Source of the DNA: G942493275 sp942493275
Lineage (GTDB): Bacteria > Actinomycetota > Coriobacteriia > Anaerosomatales > PHET01
DNA length: 64,000 nt
Assembly: GCA_942493275.1 (NCBI GenBank)
Contig: OW818687.1
Span: 2,046,001-2,110,000, forward strand
Direction: 5' to 3'
This document shows, piece by piece, positions 31,405-39,876 of the stretch (position 1 is the stretch's first letter; each line of letters opens with the position of its first letter). The notes under the pieces were generated by a model, which was not told the DNA's origin, did not search any database, and saw only the letters and a program-made list of their open reading frames with translations. A program made the position numbers and the translations under genes.

Positions 31405-32991
31405 ATGATGTTCAAGGGGCTCAAGACGCTGCGTAGCGATGATGCGGGATTCACCGTTGTCGAAGTCGTGATCGCGGCATCCATACTGTTCTTCACGCTG
31501 ACCGCGCTTATCGGCCTCATGGGTGTCTCGACCAACATGAGCGCCGGGGCGAAGAGCCGCGCCGTGCTCAGCAACGAGATATCGAGCGAGATGGACCGGG
31601 TCCGATCGCTTCCGTTCGACCAGATCGGGCTCAAGCCGGCGGGAGCGCTTGATCCGTCTGTTACGTTCGTCCGTGACGGGTTCACGTGCACGTTCGTCTA
31701 CACGGTCACGCTGCGCTCGAACGGAACTAAGGAAGTTCGCGTCGACGGGACCGCAACGAGAGACGGGTTTCCGCCGGTCTCCAGCTCCGCATTCGCCGCC
31801 ATTCGTAATCGCGTAGGCGCCACGGGCGGCTCGGCTGCCGGTGCACCGACCATCCGGTTCGACAACGAGACTCCCGATGGCGACACGATCGTCTCGGCTA
31901 ACCGTACCGAGGCTAGTGACGCGCTGGTGATCGCGGCCACGGCAGAAGCGATCGATGAGCACACGATCTCGCGCATCGAGTTCAAGGTTGGCTCGATGTC
32001 CGGCGGTAACGTGCCCCTCCGGGACGGCAACACGATCTACGCTCATACCGCAGAGTTCGACTATCCGGGTGCGCCGAACGCGATGGAGTCGGAGTCGTTT
32101 GTCTGGCATACCGGCCAGGTCGATGACGCCGGTCAGGCGCTCGTGGCAGACGGGCGTCGTGCGGTCCGGATCACTGCGTACGACGAGCAGGGGAGGCCCT
32201 CAGCGCCGCGCGAGAGGAGCTTCATCGTCGACAACTTCGTGCCTGCGGTTCCCACCAATCGCACGCTGGCTCTCGATGCCCGGGCGGACCTCACGCAAGC
32301 CATCAACCTCACGTGGACCAAGGCGCTGGATGGCACGCTTGAGGCGCCGTATCACGAGGCCGAGCTGTATGAGGATCGCGCAACGTACAGCGACATGACC
32401 GCATGGACGCGCCTGGCCGTGCTTCAGAATCCCGGTTCGCGCGCCGCTGACGGCTTCGCCCGCTATGCGATGCGCGTCAAGGCGTTGAGCCCGCTTCGCA
32501 ATGCCTCCGCGTGGGGTTCGAGCAACCTGCTTTATACCCGCCCGCCGGTGAACGGCAGCTGTGATCTGACCCGGTACAAGCAACTCCGGGCCAATGGTTC
32601 GTACTCCAACTCGCTCGACACATGGAAGTTCACGACCCGCTTCACCATCCCCAAACCGCGCTATCCCTACTCGGCGGTGACGGTCGAGGTACTCCGCAAC
32701 GGTGTGGCGATGGCGGCTCCCACGACGGCGCAAGTGACCGCGGCGTGGAATACGAACCAGCCATACTCGTTCTCAGACGTCTTCAGCCAAGACATCAGCA
32801 AGTCCTCCTTGCCGACGGCACCCGCTTACCAGGTTCGGGTCGTAATCACCCCGACTGGCTACGGTGCCGGCACCCCGGAGACGCTGCTGTCGAATACGGC
32901 GAGACCCTATACCCCGGCCAACGAGGATGACTTCCAGTACACCACCGGTCCGCTGACATCCACCAACCTGCCGTTGACGGTGGCGTGGTGA
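31405..32991 (+). CDS. Large minor pilin with Ig/FN3-like ectodomain (candidate tip adhesin)
   Basis: A 528-residue prepilin. The leader ends SDDAG, followed by FTVVEVVIAASILFFTLTAL, with Glu5 present. This PilV/GspI-like N-terminus is joined to an unusually large ectodomain. APTIRFDNETPDGDTIVS and a following stretch look like a bacterial Ig-like fold. AINLTWTKALDGTLEAPYHEAE and RYAMRVKALSPL look like a fibronectin type III repeat. The C-terminal 130 residues are Thr/Ser/Asn-rich. Normal PilV proteins are 150-200 residues, so this subunit could sit only at the fibre tip. It is first of three minor pilin genes and starts near a sigma-28-like promoter. An adhesin role is inferred. Confidence 0.85.
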   Translation: MMFKGLKTLRSDDAGFTVVEVVIAASILFFTLTALIGLMGVSTNMSAGAKSRAVLSNEISSEMDRVRSLPFDQIGLKPAGALDPSVTFVRDGFTCTFVYTVTLRSNGTKEVRVDGTATRDGFPPVSSSAFAAIRNRVGATGGSAAGAPTIRFDNETPDGDTIVSANRTEASDALVIAATAEAIDEHTISRIEFKVGSMSGGNVPLRDGNTIYAHTAEFDYPGAPNAMESESFVWHTGQVDDAGQALVADGRRAVRITAYDEQGRPSAPRERSFIVDNFVPAVPTNRTLALDARADLTQAINLTWTKALDGTLEAPYHEAELYEDRATYSDMTAWTRLAVLQNPGSRAADGFARYAMRVKALSPLRNASAWGSSNLLYTRPPVNGSCDLTRYKQLRANGSYSNSLDTWKFTTRFTIPKPRYPYSAVTVEVLRNGVAMAAPTTAQVTAAWNTNQPYSFSDVFSQDISKSSLPTAPAYQVRVVITPTGYGAGTPETLLSNTARPYTPANEDDFQYTTGPLTSTNLPLTVAW

Positions 32992-32996
32992 TAGTG

Positions 32997-33587
32997 ATGT
33001 GGCGCGCTGATTACAAGACCCGCGACGAGGGCTTCTCGCTTGCCGAGTTGTTGGTCGTGATGTCCATCATGGGCATGGTCATGGCTGCGGTGTATGGCGG
33101 TCTGACGCTGACCAACCGTGCTACCGAGATTCAGCGACGCAACGCGTTCGTCGCCACCTCGATTGCGGTACCGATGCAGGTCATGGACGTCATCTTGTCC
33201 CAGAACACCGTCATCGATGCCGGATCGGGCGACTACATGATCAGCTGTCTGACCGATCAGGACAATAATGATGAGCGTGAGCGTCACGTGTTCCGAGCGA
33301 GTGCAGACGGCACGTTCTCGGAAACCGTGTATGCGGTCGCGTCCGACGGGACGAATACATCGGTCGTGCGAAACACGGTGTGGCAGGATGCCTCCGCAGA
33401 GCCCCCTTCAATGAATGTGAATGTCGCGAATGCCAAACCCGTGTTCGCGTACTTCCACAGGGACGCGAGCGGGACTCTCCAGGTAGCGACGCCTGACGAC
33501 GCGACCGAAGTCACACTCTTCCTCGAGGCGACGTATGGGGACGAGACGTACTCGGATTCGCGTCGCGTCCTTTTTAGGAACAGGTAA
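32997..33587 (+). CDS. Minor pilin, PilW/GspJ-like
   Basis: A 196-residue prepilin. The leader MWRADYKTRDEG is cut before FSLAELLVVMSIMGMVMAAV, with Glu5 conserved. The ectodomain follows a GspJ/PilW pattern: the helix continues into NRATEIQRRNAFVATSIAVP, then beta-rich sequence. ATG at 32997 is chosen; GTG codons at 32985, 32988 and 32994 are alternatives because there is no clear SD. It lies six bases after the preceding minor pilin and ten bases before the next. Confidence 0.85.
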   Translation: MWRADYKTRDEGFSLAELLVVMSIMGMVMAAVYGGLTLTNRATEIQRRNAFVATSIAVPMQVMDVILSQNTVIDAGSGDYMISCLTDQDNNDERERHVFRASADGTFSETVYAVASDGTNTSVVRNTVWQDASAEPPSMNVNVANAKPVFAYFHRDASGTLQVATPDDATEVTLFLEATYGDETYSDSRRVLFRNR

Positions 33588-33597
33588 GGGGCCACAG

Positions 33598-35025
33598 ATG
33601 CACGGTAGAGCCAAGAAGCTCGCTTCAGATGACGGCATGGTGCTCGTGATCGTGATGATCGCAATTATGCTGATAACCATTCTCGCCGTCGGTGGCTATT
33701 CGCTGGCCAGCCAGTCCATGCACGAGACGGCTCGTCTTGAGACCGAGTCTCGTGCTTTCCAGGTTGCGTCATCCGGTATGGACCGCGAACTCTCGAGCTT
33801 CTCCGAGACCAACTTTCAGGGCGGCGCGACGACCTACACCTCGTCGGGTACGACGCCTGACGGCAGCTACACGGTCAGTGTCGGTCAATCCACCGTGCCC
33901 TTCATGTACACGATGGTCGTCAACGGGACTCGCGGCAACGAGGTTGCAACGCTCAAGCAGAACTTCTTCTACATGGACCTGTGGGCGGTCAACATCGCCG
34001 CCGGCAGCAATCCGTCGGCAGGGCCATTCGGCTCGGCGGGCTCCTGGAACGGCAACTCGACCATCATCGGCCCGCTCCTGTGCTCGGGAGACGTTGACTT
34101 CAACTCGAACGTGCAGCTGTACGGCGGTCCGCTTTTCGCAAGCGGCGGTTCCGTCAACTTCCGCGGAGGCGTGGATACACATCCGCCCAGCGGAGGCACC
34201 TACAACATCTTCGCGTCGGGCGGAGTAACCGGCGAGGACGCCGATGCCAAGGTCTACAACTCCTGCCCGCGCATCGATTTGCCCTGGCTCGATCCCGACT
34301 ACATCAGTGGCATGGAGGCGGTGGCAGCGGGACAGTCGACCGACGGCATGCGAGGTACGACCTCGAACTCCAACGCCGCAGAGGTCATCGCGAAGACACG
34401 CGCTGCTGGGGCGACCGCCGACTACAAGGTGATCAACGGCCCGCTTGTCATCACTGGCGCCACGCCGAGCTTCGGTATCAGCGGGGCGGACCGAGACGAC
34501 TTCGCGTTTGACACCGCGACCGACACTCTCTACGTCGAGGGCGCCGTATTTGTGAACGGTGACATACTCATCGGTTCGGGCGTCCGCGAATACGCGGGTA
34601 ACGGGACCATTGTCGCTTCCGCAGCCGGCGCGATGGACGGAGACATCGTCATCGCCACGGGTGGCCGCCTCGAGCCCATCACCGATGACGGCGACGACGT
34701 CGCAGATGACCTGACCATCGAGAACTGCCTGGCTGTAGTGGCCGAGGGCGACGTGACGATCGACAGCTGCATGTTCGAAGGCGTCGTCTTCACCAATGGC
34801 GGGTTCAACATCAACCGCACGGGCGGTTTCGTCACCGAGTTCGAAGGCCCGGTCCACGCCCACGCCATCAACTCGAACGACACCCACAACATCCTTGAGA
34901 TGGAGACCGACTTCAGCGCGTCGTATCTGCCAGGGGGCGTCCCCGGCAGTGCTACCGATCCCCGTGGTCCTGACTTTGGCGGCAACGGTATGGTCGTTCC
35001 GGGAACGTGGTCAAGGCAGCAGTAA
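33598..35025 (+). CDS. PilX/GspK-like pilin-related protein with beta-helical ectodomain
   Basis: A 475-residue protein. Its prepilin-like start is SDDG followed by MVLVIVMIAIMLITILAVGG. The conserved Glu5 is missing, as in GspK and PilX proteins that cap the pilus tip. The ectodomain is rich in short repeated beta segments (GPLLCSGDVDFNSNVQLYGG; VEGAVFVNGDILIGSGV; AVVAEGDVTIDSC), which suggests a beta-solenoid. NSNDTHNILEMETDFSASYL lies near the C-terminus. With the two preceding genes it forms a plausible V-W/J-X/K tip complex. The fold is inferred from the repeat pattern. Confidence 0.82.
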   Translation: MHGRAKKLASDDGMVLVIVMIAIMLITILAVGGYSLASQSMHETARLETESRAFQVASSGMDRELSSFSETNFQGGATTYTSSGTTPDGSYTVSVGQSTVPFMYTMVVNGTRGNEVATLKQNFFYMDLWAVNIAAGSNPSAGPFGSAGSWNGNSTIIGPLLCSGDVDFNSNVQLYGGPLFASGGSVNFRGGVDTHPPSGGTYNIFASGGVTGEDADAKVYNSCPRIDLPWLDPDYISGMEAVAAGQSTDGMRGTTSNSNAAEVIAKTRAAGATADYKVINGPLVITGATPSFGISGADRDDFAFDTATDTLYVEGAVFVNGDILIGSGVREYAGNGTIVASAAGAMDGDIVIATGGRLEPITDDGDDVADDLTIENCLAVVAEGDVTIDSCMFEGVVFTNGGFNINRTGGFVTEFEGPVHAHAINSNDTHNILEMETDFSASYLPGGVPGSATDPRGPDFGGNGMVVPGTWSRQQ

Positions 35026-35055
35026 ATGGGTGTCTACCAGCCCCGCTAGGGGTTG

Positions 35056-35083
35056 TTGTGTGGCAGATGCACTGTGGTATAGT
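35056..35083 (+). promoter_or_regulatory. Sigma-A promoter of the pilMNO operon
   Basis: TTGTGT (35056-35061) and TATAGT (35078-35083) are spaced by 16 bases, the best sigma-A-type match in the pilus locus. The start site would lie near 35090, about 65 bases before pilM. Confidence 0.6.
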
Positions 35084-35153
35084 TTTCCGCAGGACCATCG
35101 CAAACGTAGCAGCAATAGCCGTAGTAGTAGTCGCAGCAGGGTAGGAGGAAGCG

Positions 35154-36272
35154 TTGGCTCCTGTCGGGTTTGGCGCACCACAGCCCCCGATCGGTCTCGA
35201 TATTGGGACTGATTTCGTGCGAGCTGCTCTTGTACGCCCCACCGGTTCCGGTTTTGCGCTGTCCGCTTATGGACGCGCGCCCATGCCGTTCGGTGCGGTC
35301 GTCGAGGGCGAGATCGTGGATCCCGAGGCGGTAGGTTCCGCCATCAAGGGCCTGTGGAAGAGCGCGGGGTTCCGCTCTAAGGACGTCGCAGTAGGGGTTG
35401 CGAACCAGAAGGTCGTGGTTCGCCTCATCGATCTGCCATTCATGGATAAGGCAGAGCTCCAGGGCGCTATTACGTATCAGGCCCAGGACTACATCCCCAT
35501 CCCTGTCGAGGATGCAATTCTGTCTTACGACACAATCGGCGACTATATGACGCCGGTCGATGAGCACATGATGGAAATACTGCTCGTCGCTGCGCAAAGG
35601 GACATGATCGGTAATGCGGTCGGCGCGGTGGAGGCTGCCGGTCTCAAGCTCGCGCGAATCGACCTCACCGCTTTCGCGCTCGTCCGTTCGCTTCTGGGTG
35701 CGGAGTCCGAGTTCCTCCCGGATGAGGCGGCGTCGGGCGCGACGGGCATCATCCACATCACCTCGGGCCTCACCAACATCGTGGTCGTCGAGAAGGGCGT
35801 GCCGCGCTTCACGCGCGTGTCGTCTCTTGCGGGCAACCAGTTCACTCAGGCGATCGCCAACGTCTTGAATCTCACGTACGACGAGGCTGAGAACCTGAAG
35901 GTAGGGGTGGGCCTCCCGAGCATCGACGGTCAGCAGACCATTGCGCCCGGTGTTGATCCCGAGGTCGCGCAGGTCGCACAGCAGGCTCTCGAGCGCGAGA
36001 CCAACCGCTTCATCGCCGAGGTCCGTCGCTCGCTCGACTACTATCTGACACAGGCCACGCAGGTCCGCACGATCAACCGGATCATGCTTACCGGCAGTGG
36101 ATCGATGCTCAAGAATCTGCCGAGCTATCTCGAGAAGGGGCTGCAGACACAGGTTGTCTTCGGCGACCCGCTCGCACGCGTCTCGACCTCAGGCGCCTCG
36201 GAGCAGATGATTCTTGAGGACCGGATGGGCTGTGCGCCTGCGGTCGGTCTTGCGATGGGGGGTGGGTTCTAG
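35154..36272 (+). CDS. pilM: Type IV pilus assembly protein PilM
   Basis: A 372-residue actin-like cytoplasmic ATP-binding protein that joins PilN to the assembly machine. The first phosphate loop is IGLDIGTDFVRAALV, and the second half contains TGIIHITSGLTNIVVVEKG and MLTGSGSMLKNLPSYLEKGL. TTG at 35154 is the start, with AGGAGGA 4-5 bases upstream; rare, but no ATG or GTG lies close by with better support. It is immediately followed by pilN, with adjacent stop and start codons. Confidence 0.94.
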   Translation: MAPVGFGAPQPPIGLDIGTDFVRAALVRPTGSGFALSAYGRAPMPFGAVVEGEIVDPEAVGSAIKGLWKSAGFRSKDVAVGVANQKVVVRLIDLPFMDKAELQGAITYQAQDYIPIPVEDAILSYDTIGDYMTPVDEHMMEILLVAAQRDMIGNAVGAVEAAGLKLARIDLTAFALVRSLLGAESEFLPDEAASGATGIIHITSGLTNIVVVEKGVPRFTRVSSLAGNQFTQAIANVLNLTYDEAENLKVGVGLPSIDGQQTIAPGVDPEVAQVAQQALERETNRFIAEVRRSLDYYLTQATQVRTINRIMLTGSGSMLKNLPSYLEKGLQTQVVFGDPLARVSTSGASEQMILEDRMGCAPAVGLAMGGGF

Positions 36273-36890
36273 ATGGTGCGCATCAACCTTCTCCCGCCGG
36301 AGATCATCGAACGCAGAAAGTACGAGCGCTTCTACCCGTACATATTCATCACTGCCGGCATCCTGCTGGCTGTTGTGCTCGTGGTTTGGGGTATTGCTCA
36401 GTACTACTCGATCTCACGACAGTCTGAGCTGCAGCAGATTCAGAACAGCACCGCCAAGATCCGTGCGCAAGCCGACTCCTTTGCGGTGTTCGAGAAGCAG
36501 CGTCAGGAGCTTGAGGATCGCAAGTCGGTCGCAGACCAGGCGCTCGCCGATCGAGTCAATATGTCGGGTCTCGCATACGACATCTCACTGATACTGCCCG
36601 ATGAGGCGTGGCTCGGCAGCCTGCTGTGCAATGAGAAGGCAGGCGTCACTCTCGCGGGATTCACACCGGACACCGACAGTGAGGGAATCAGCGAGGGCTA
36701 TAAGTCGGTGGCGGCCATGCTTGTCAGGTTGAGCGCGCTCGACCAGCTTGTCGATGTCTGGCTCACCAACGCCTCATCTCAGCGGTTCGATGATTTTCAG
36801 CCGCTGTCCACCGAGTCCAGCACCACCGTCGTAGGCTTTGACGTCACGGCACGCATTACCACTGCCACTCCGACCGCTTCAGCCGAGTAA
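36273..36890 (+). CDS. pilN: Type IV pilus assembly protein PilN
   Basis: A 205-residue bitopic protein. The conserved N-terminal PilM-binding motif is RINLLPPEIIERRK, followed by one membrane helix (ITAGILLAVVLVVWGIAQYY), a coiled-coil segment (RAQADSFAVFEKQRQELEDR) and a ferredoxin-like periplasmic-side domain. It forms the PilM-PilN-PilO alignment complex. In a monoderm no PilQ secretin is needed, and none is seen. Confidence 0.92.
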   Translation: MVRINLLPPEIIERRKYERFYPYIFITAGILLAVVLVVWGIAQYYSISRQSELQQIQNSTAKIRAQADSFAVFEKQRQELEDRKSVADQALADRVNMSGLAYDISLILPDEAWLGSLLCNEKAGVTLAGFTPDTDSEGISEGYKSVAAMLVRLSALDQLVDVWLTNASSQRFDDFQPLSTESSTTVVGFDVTARITTATPTASAE

Positions 36891-36900
36891 GGGGGGCGAC

Positions 36901-37518
36901 GTGAAACTCTCTCCGCGAGACAAAGTGATCGTGCTCGCCCTCGGAATAGTCATCGTCTTGGTCGCACTGGTCGTGCTCCTGGTGGTGCCTCAGATTCAGA
37001 AGATCAACGATATCGGCGGGCAGATCGAAGTAGCCAAGCAGGAGTCTCAGGCCGCGACCTCGCTTCTTCAGCAGAGGCGTGCGATCAGGGATGAGGCGGC
37101 CGTCACCGACGCGAGCCTCATTCAGTTGGCTAATGCCGTTCCCGAGAACCCCGAGTTGCCCAGCCTCGTCATCGAGCTGCAGGACGCGGCCTATGAGTCC
37201 GAGGTCCTCCTGCGCATGGTGAGCCCTCAGCAGCCGCTGGTGCCCGAGGGTGTCACCGGGTGGGTTGAGGTTCCGCTCGATATTGAGATCTACGGGACCT
37301 GGGACAACACGGTCGACTACCTTGGCCGGATCGACAGACTGTCCCGTGAGCTCAGAACCGTCGAGTTCGCAGCCATTGTTCTCGACGAGAAGCTGGCGGG
37401 GGACGCCAAGATGGACATGAAGACACCGTATTACGTCCGCACGGTCATCAAGCTCACTTCATATGTCATTCCAGCACCTGATGCGGCGACGGCGCCTGTT
37501 GCGCCGCCGGCGCCGTAA
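36901..37518 (+). CDS. pilO: Type IV pilus assembly protein PilO
   Basis: A 205-residue bitopic protein. The membrane helix is VIVLALGIVIVLVALVVLLV, followed by a coiled coil (INDIGGQIEVAKQESQAATS) and a domain with PENPELPSLVIELQDAA and VPLDIEIYGTWDNTVDYLGR typical of PilO. GTG at 36901 has AAGGGGGG about 5 bases upstream. The C-terminus is a short Ala/Pro tail. It lies ten bases after pilN. Confidence 0.92.
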   Translation: MKLSPRDKVIVLALGIVIVLVALVVLLVVPQIQKINDIGGQIEVAKQESQAATSLLQQRRAIRDEAAVTDASLIQLANAVPENPELPSLVIELQDAAYESEVLLRMVSPQQPLVPEGVTGWVEVPLDIEIYGTWDNTVDYLGRIDRLSRELRTVEFAAIVLDEKLAGDAKMDMKTPYYVRTVIKLTSYVIPAPDAATAPVAPPAP

Positions 37519-37530
37519 GGGGGGCACATC

Positions 37531-38133
37531 GTGGTCGACTCTTTCAACAACCCGGGGCTTGCTCCCGAGGCCGTCGTGCAGGAGAAGCCGGTCAAGACCG
37601 GGTTCTTGTCGACGACCATCGGCAAGCTGGTCGTGGGAGGCATCGCGCTTGTCGTGATCCTCGGCATCATCGGCTTCATCGTGGCCTACTTCTTCTTGTC
37701 CGCGTCGGTGGATGACATGGTTGGCGGCATCGTTGTGTCACCGCCGCCGGTCGCCGAGAGCACAGTCACCCCTGATGCCGCACCCGTCGAGCCGGACGTG
37801 CCCGATCTCGAGGAGACGTTCACGTTCCGGAACATCTTCGCGCCGACCGTCAAAGTGGTGTCATCGAGCAGCAGTACCGACGGCACGACGACGGACCCCT
37901 CGACGCCCCCGTCGGACTTGCCGGCAAACACGCTGTTCCTCATGGAGATTTCTGTCGTGGACGGCGTCGAGACCGCGCGCTTCCTGTGGAACGGGACTGA
38001 GTATCTCGCCAACGAGGGAGATCAGCTCGGCGACACGCCGTGGAGTGTCGTGTCGATCGATGCGACCTCGGTCACCATGCTCTACGGTGACACTCGTGTG
38101 GTCGTCTCGCTGGGACAGGGCGTCACGAAGTAG
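37531..38133 (+). CDS. PilP/GspC-like pilus accessory protein
   Basis: A 200-residue protein with one membrane helix at about 31-56 (VVGGIALVVILGIIGFIVAY). A Pro/Thr/Ser linker follows, then a small beta domain with FTFRNIFAP, LFLMEISVVDG, YLANEGDQLGDTPWSVVSI and VTMLYGDTRVVVSLG. This is the pattern of the GspC/PilP homology region, which in diderms contacts the secretin. Here it follows pilMNO directly, the usual place of pilP. GTG start at 37531. With no outer membrane evident, its partner must differ. Assignment is by pattern, not by alignment. Confidence 0.7.
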   Translation: MVDSFNNPGLAPEAVVQEKPVKTGFLSTTIGKLVVGGIALVVILGIIGFIVAYFFLSASVDDMVGGIVVSPPPVAESTVTPDAAPVEPDVPDLEETFTFRNIFAPTVKVVSSSSSTDGTTTDPSTPPSDLPANTLFLMEISVVDGVETARFLWNGTEYLANEGDQLGDTPWSVVSIDATSVTMLYGDTRVVVSLGQGVTK

Positions 38134-38160
38134 CGGTCAAAGGCCGCACGTCCCCTCTGA

Positions 38161-38166
38161 TAGAAT
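38161..38166 (+). promoter_or_regulatory. Possible -10 element before aroC
   Basis: TAGAAT in CTGATAGAATCTG lies 37 bases before the aroC ATG, in the 70-base gap after the pilus locus. The same hexamer is seen at 3476 and 60764. No clear -35 box. Confidence 0.35.
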
Positions 38167-38203
38167 CTGCGCACGTCGTTTCCCCTTCATGAAGGGCCCG
38201 AAC

Positions 38204-39355
38204 ATGCGCTACATCACCGCCGGTGAATCACACGGCAGGGCGCTCACAGCCATTGTGACCGGCGTGCCCGCGGGTGTTCCCGTCGACATCGCGAGAATCG
38301 ATGCCGACCTCGCGCGTCGGCAGTCGGGATACGGTCGGGGCGGCCGCCAGCGCATCGAGAAGGACAAGGTCCAGGTCCTGTCGGGCGTACGGTTTGGGCG
38401 CACGCTCGGAAGCCCGATCGCGCTCGGTATCGCCAATAGGGACTGGGAGAACTGGCTCGAGATCATGGCCGTCTCCGGCGACAAGCCAGAGGGCATCCGC
38501 GAGACGTCACCACGCCCCGGACACGCGGATCTCTCGGGATGTCTCAAGACTGATTCCGATGACGCGCGAGACATCCTTGAGCGCGCATCCGCACGCGAGA
38601 CTGCGGCGCGTGTAGCCGCCGGCGGCATCGCCAAAGCGTTCCTGCGAGCGGTAGGAGTCGAGGTCGCATCCTTTGTCGCGGCTATCGGTGACGCCGCTAT
38701 GGAGTCACCGCTCGACCCCTCGGCAGTTGATGTGGACGCGGTCGAGGCGAGCGACGTCAGGTGCCCGGACTCCGATGCCGCTCAGCGCATGCGCGATGCG
38801 ATCGACGCCGCGCGCACAGCGGGCGAGTCGCTCGGAGGTATCTTCTACGTCACTGCGACCGGGCTCGTCCCGGGTGTGGGCTCGTACGCTGAGGCCGACA
38901 GGCGGTTGGACGCCGCCCTCGCTGCTCGCATCATCTCGATTCCGGCCATCAAGGGCGTGGAGTTCGGTGACGGGTTCGCGGCGGCGGTCAGGCCGGGGAG
39001 CCTCGTTCACGATGAGATTCGCTACGACGGCCCCCGTGGGTTCTACCGCGCGACCAACCACGCAGGCGGTCTCGAGGGCGGCATGACCAACGGTGAGCCT
39101 CTGGTTGCCCGAGTGGCCATGAAGCCGATTCCCACGCTGATGAAGCCGCTCAAGAGCGTCGACCTCGATACTCTGGAAGAGGTGGACGCCAGCAAGGAGC
39201 GCAGCGACGTGTGCGCCGTGCCCGCTGCCGCCGTCGTGGCCGAGGCCGAGGTTGCCTTCGCGCTCGCACAGGCGTATCTGGACAAGTTCGGCCGAGACAA
39301 CCTCACCGATATCGCGGAGGCCGTCGCGGCCTACGAGCGCAGGATCGCGCGCTGA
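38204..39355 (+). CDS. aroC: Chorismate synthase
   Basis: Converts 5-enolpyruvylshikimate 3-phosphate to chorismate using reduced FMN; 383 residues. Motifs: MRYITAGESHG at the N-terminus, RRQSGYGRGGRQRIEKDKV, RPGHADLSG, and RASARETAARVAAGGIAK. AAGGG lies 7 bases before ATG 38204; the upstream in-frame ATG at 38189 is less well placed. It shares one base with aroK and begins the main shikimate block aroC-K-B-Q. Confidence 0.97.
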   Translation: MRYITAGESHGRALTAIVTGVPAGVPVDIARIDADLARRQSGYGRGGRQRIEKDKVQVLSGVRFGRTLGSPIALGIANRDWENWLEIMAVSGDKPEGIRETSPRPGHADLSGCLKTDSDDARDILERASARETAARVAAGGIAKAFLRAVGVEVASFVAAIGDAAMESPLDPSAVDVDAVEASDVRCPDSDAAQRMRDAIDAARTAGESLGGIFYVTATGLVPGVGSYAEADRRLDAALAARIISIPAIKGVEFGDGFAAAVRPGSLVHDEIRYDGPRGFYRATNHAGGLEGGMTNGEPLVARVAMKPIPTLMKPLKSVDLDTLEEVDASKERSDVCAVPAAAVVAEAEVAFALAQAYLDKFGRDNLTDIAEAVAAYERRIAR

Positions 39356-39876
39356 TGACCGGTCACGTCTTCCTGGTCGGCTTCATGGGAGCCGGCAAGT
39401 CCACCGTCGCCAGGCTGCTGTGCGAGAGCCTTGGCAGGCCGTGTGTCGACCTTGATGCGGCCATCGAGCAGCGCGCCGGCGCGCCGATCGCCCAGATCTT
39501 CGCCGCGCAGGGCGAGGATGCGTTTCGGGAGCTCGAATCCGACACGCTCGCATCATCGGCGGAGTGGCTGCCGAGTGTCATCGCGTGTGGCGGCGGTGTG
39601 GTCGTCAGGCCGCGCAACCGCGCTCTTCTGCGCGAACTTGGCACCGTGGTGTACCTGAAGGTGACCGCCGGCGAGGCCATCGCGCGAGTCGGAGACACGT
39701 CGACCCGTCCGCTGCTGGCCGGAGCGTCCGGGGCACTCGCCGCGACCGCGCTGCTGCAGGCGCGCGAGTCGCTCTACGCATCGGTCGCCGACATCACCAT
39801 CGATACGGTCGCGCGTACCGCATCCGAAGTCACCGCCGCGATCGTCGAGGCGCTCGAGGCAGGGGAGACGAAGTGA
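39355..39876 (+). CDS. aroK: Shikimate kinase
   Basis: Phosphorylates shikimate; 173 residues. Walker A is GFMGAGKST (residues 9-17). The shikimate-binding region FVDLD appears as CVDLDAAIE, followed by the conserved FRELESDTL and the GGGVV motif (IACGGGVVVRP). The lid is short: STRPLLAG. The start overlaps the aroC stop by one base and the end overlaps aroB by four bases. Confidence 0.96.
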   Translation: MTGHVFLVGFMGAGKSTVARLLCESLGRPCVDLDAAIEQRAGAPIAQIFAAQGEDAFRELESDTLASSAEWLPSVIACGGGVVVRPRNRALLRELGTVVYLKVTAGEAIARVGDTSTRPLLAGASGALAATALLQARESLYASVADITIDTVARTASEVTAAIVEALEAGETK

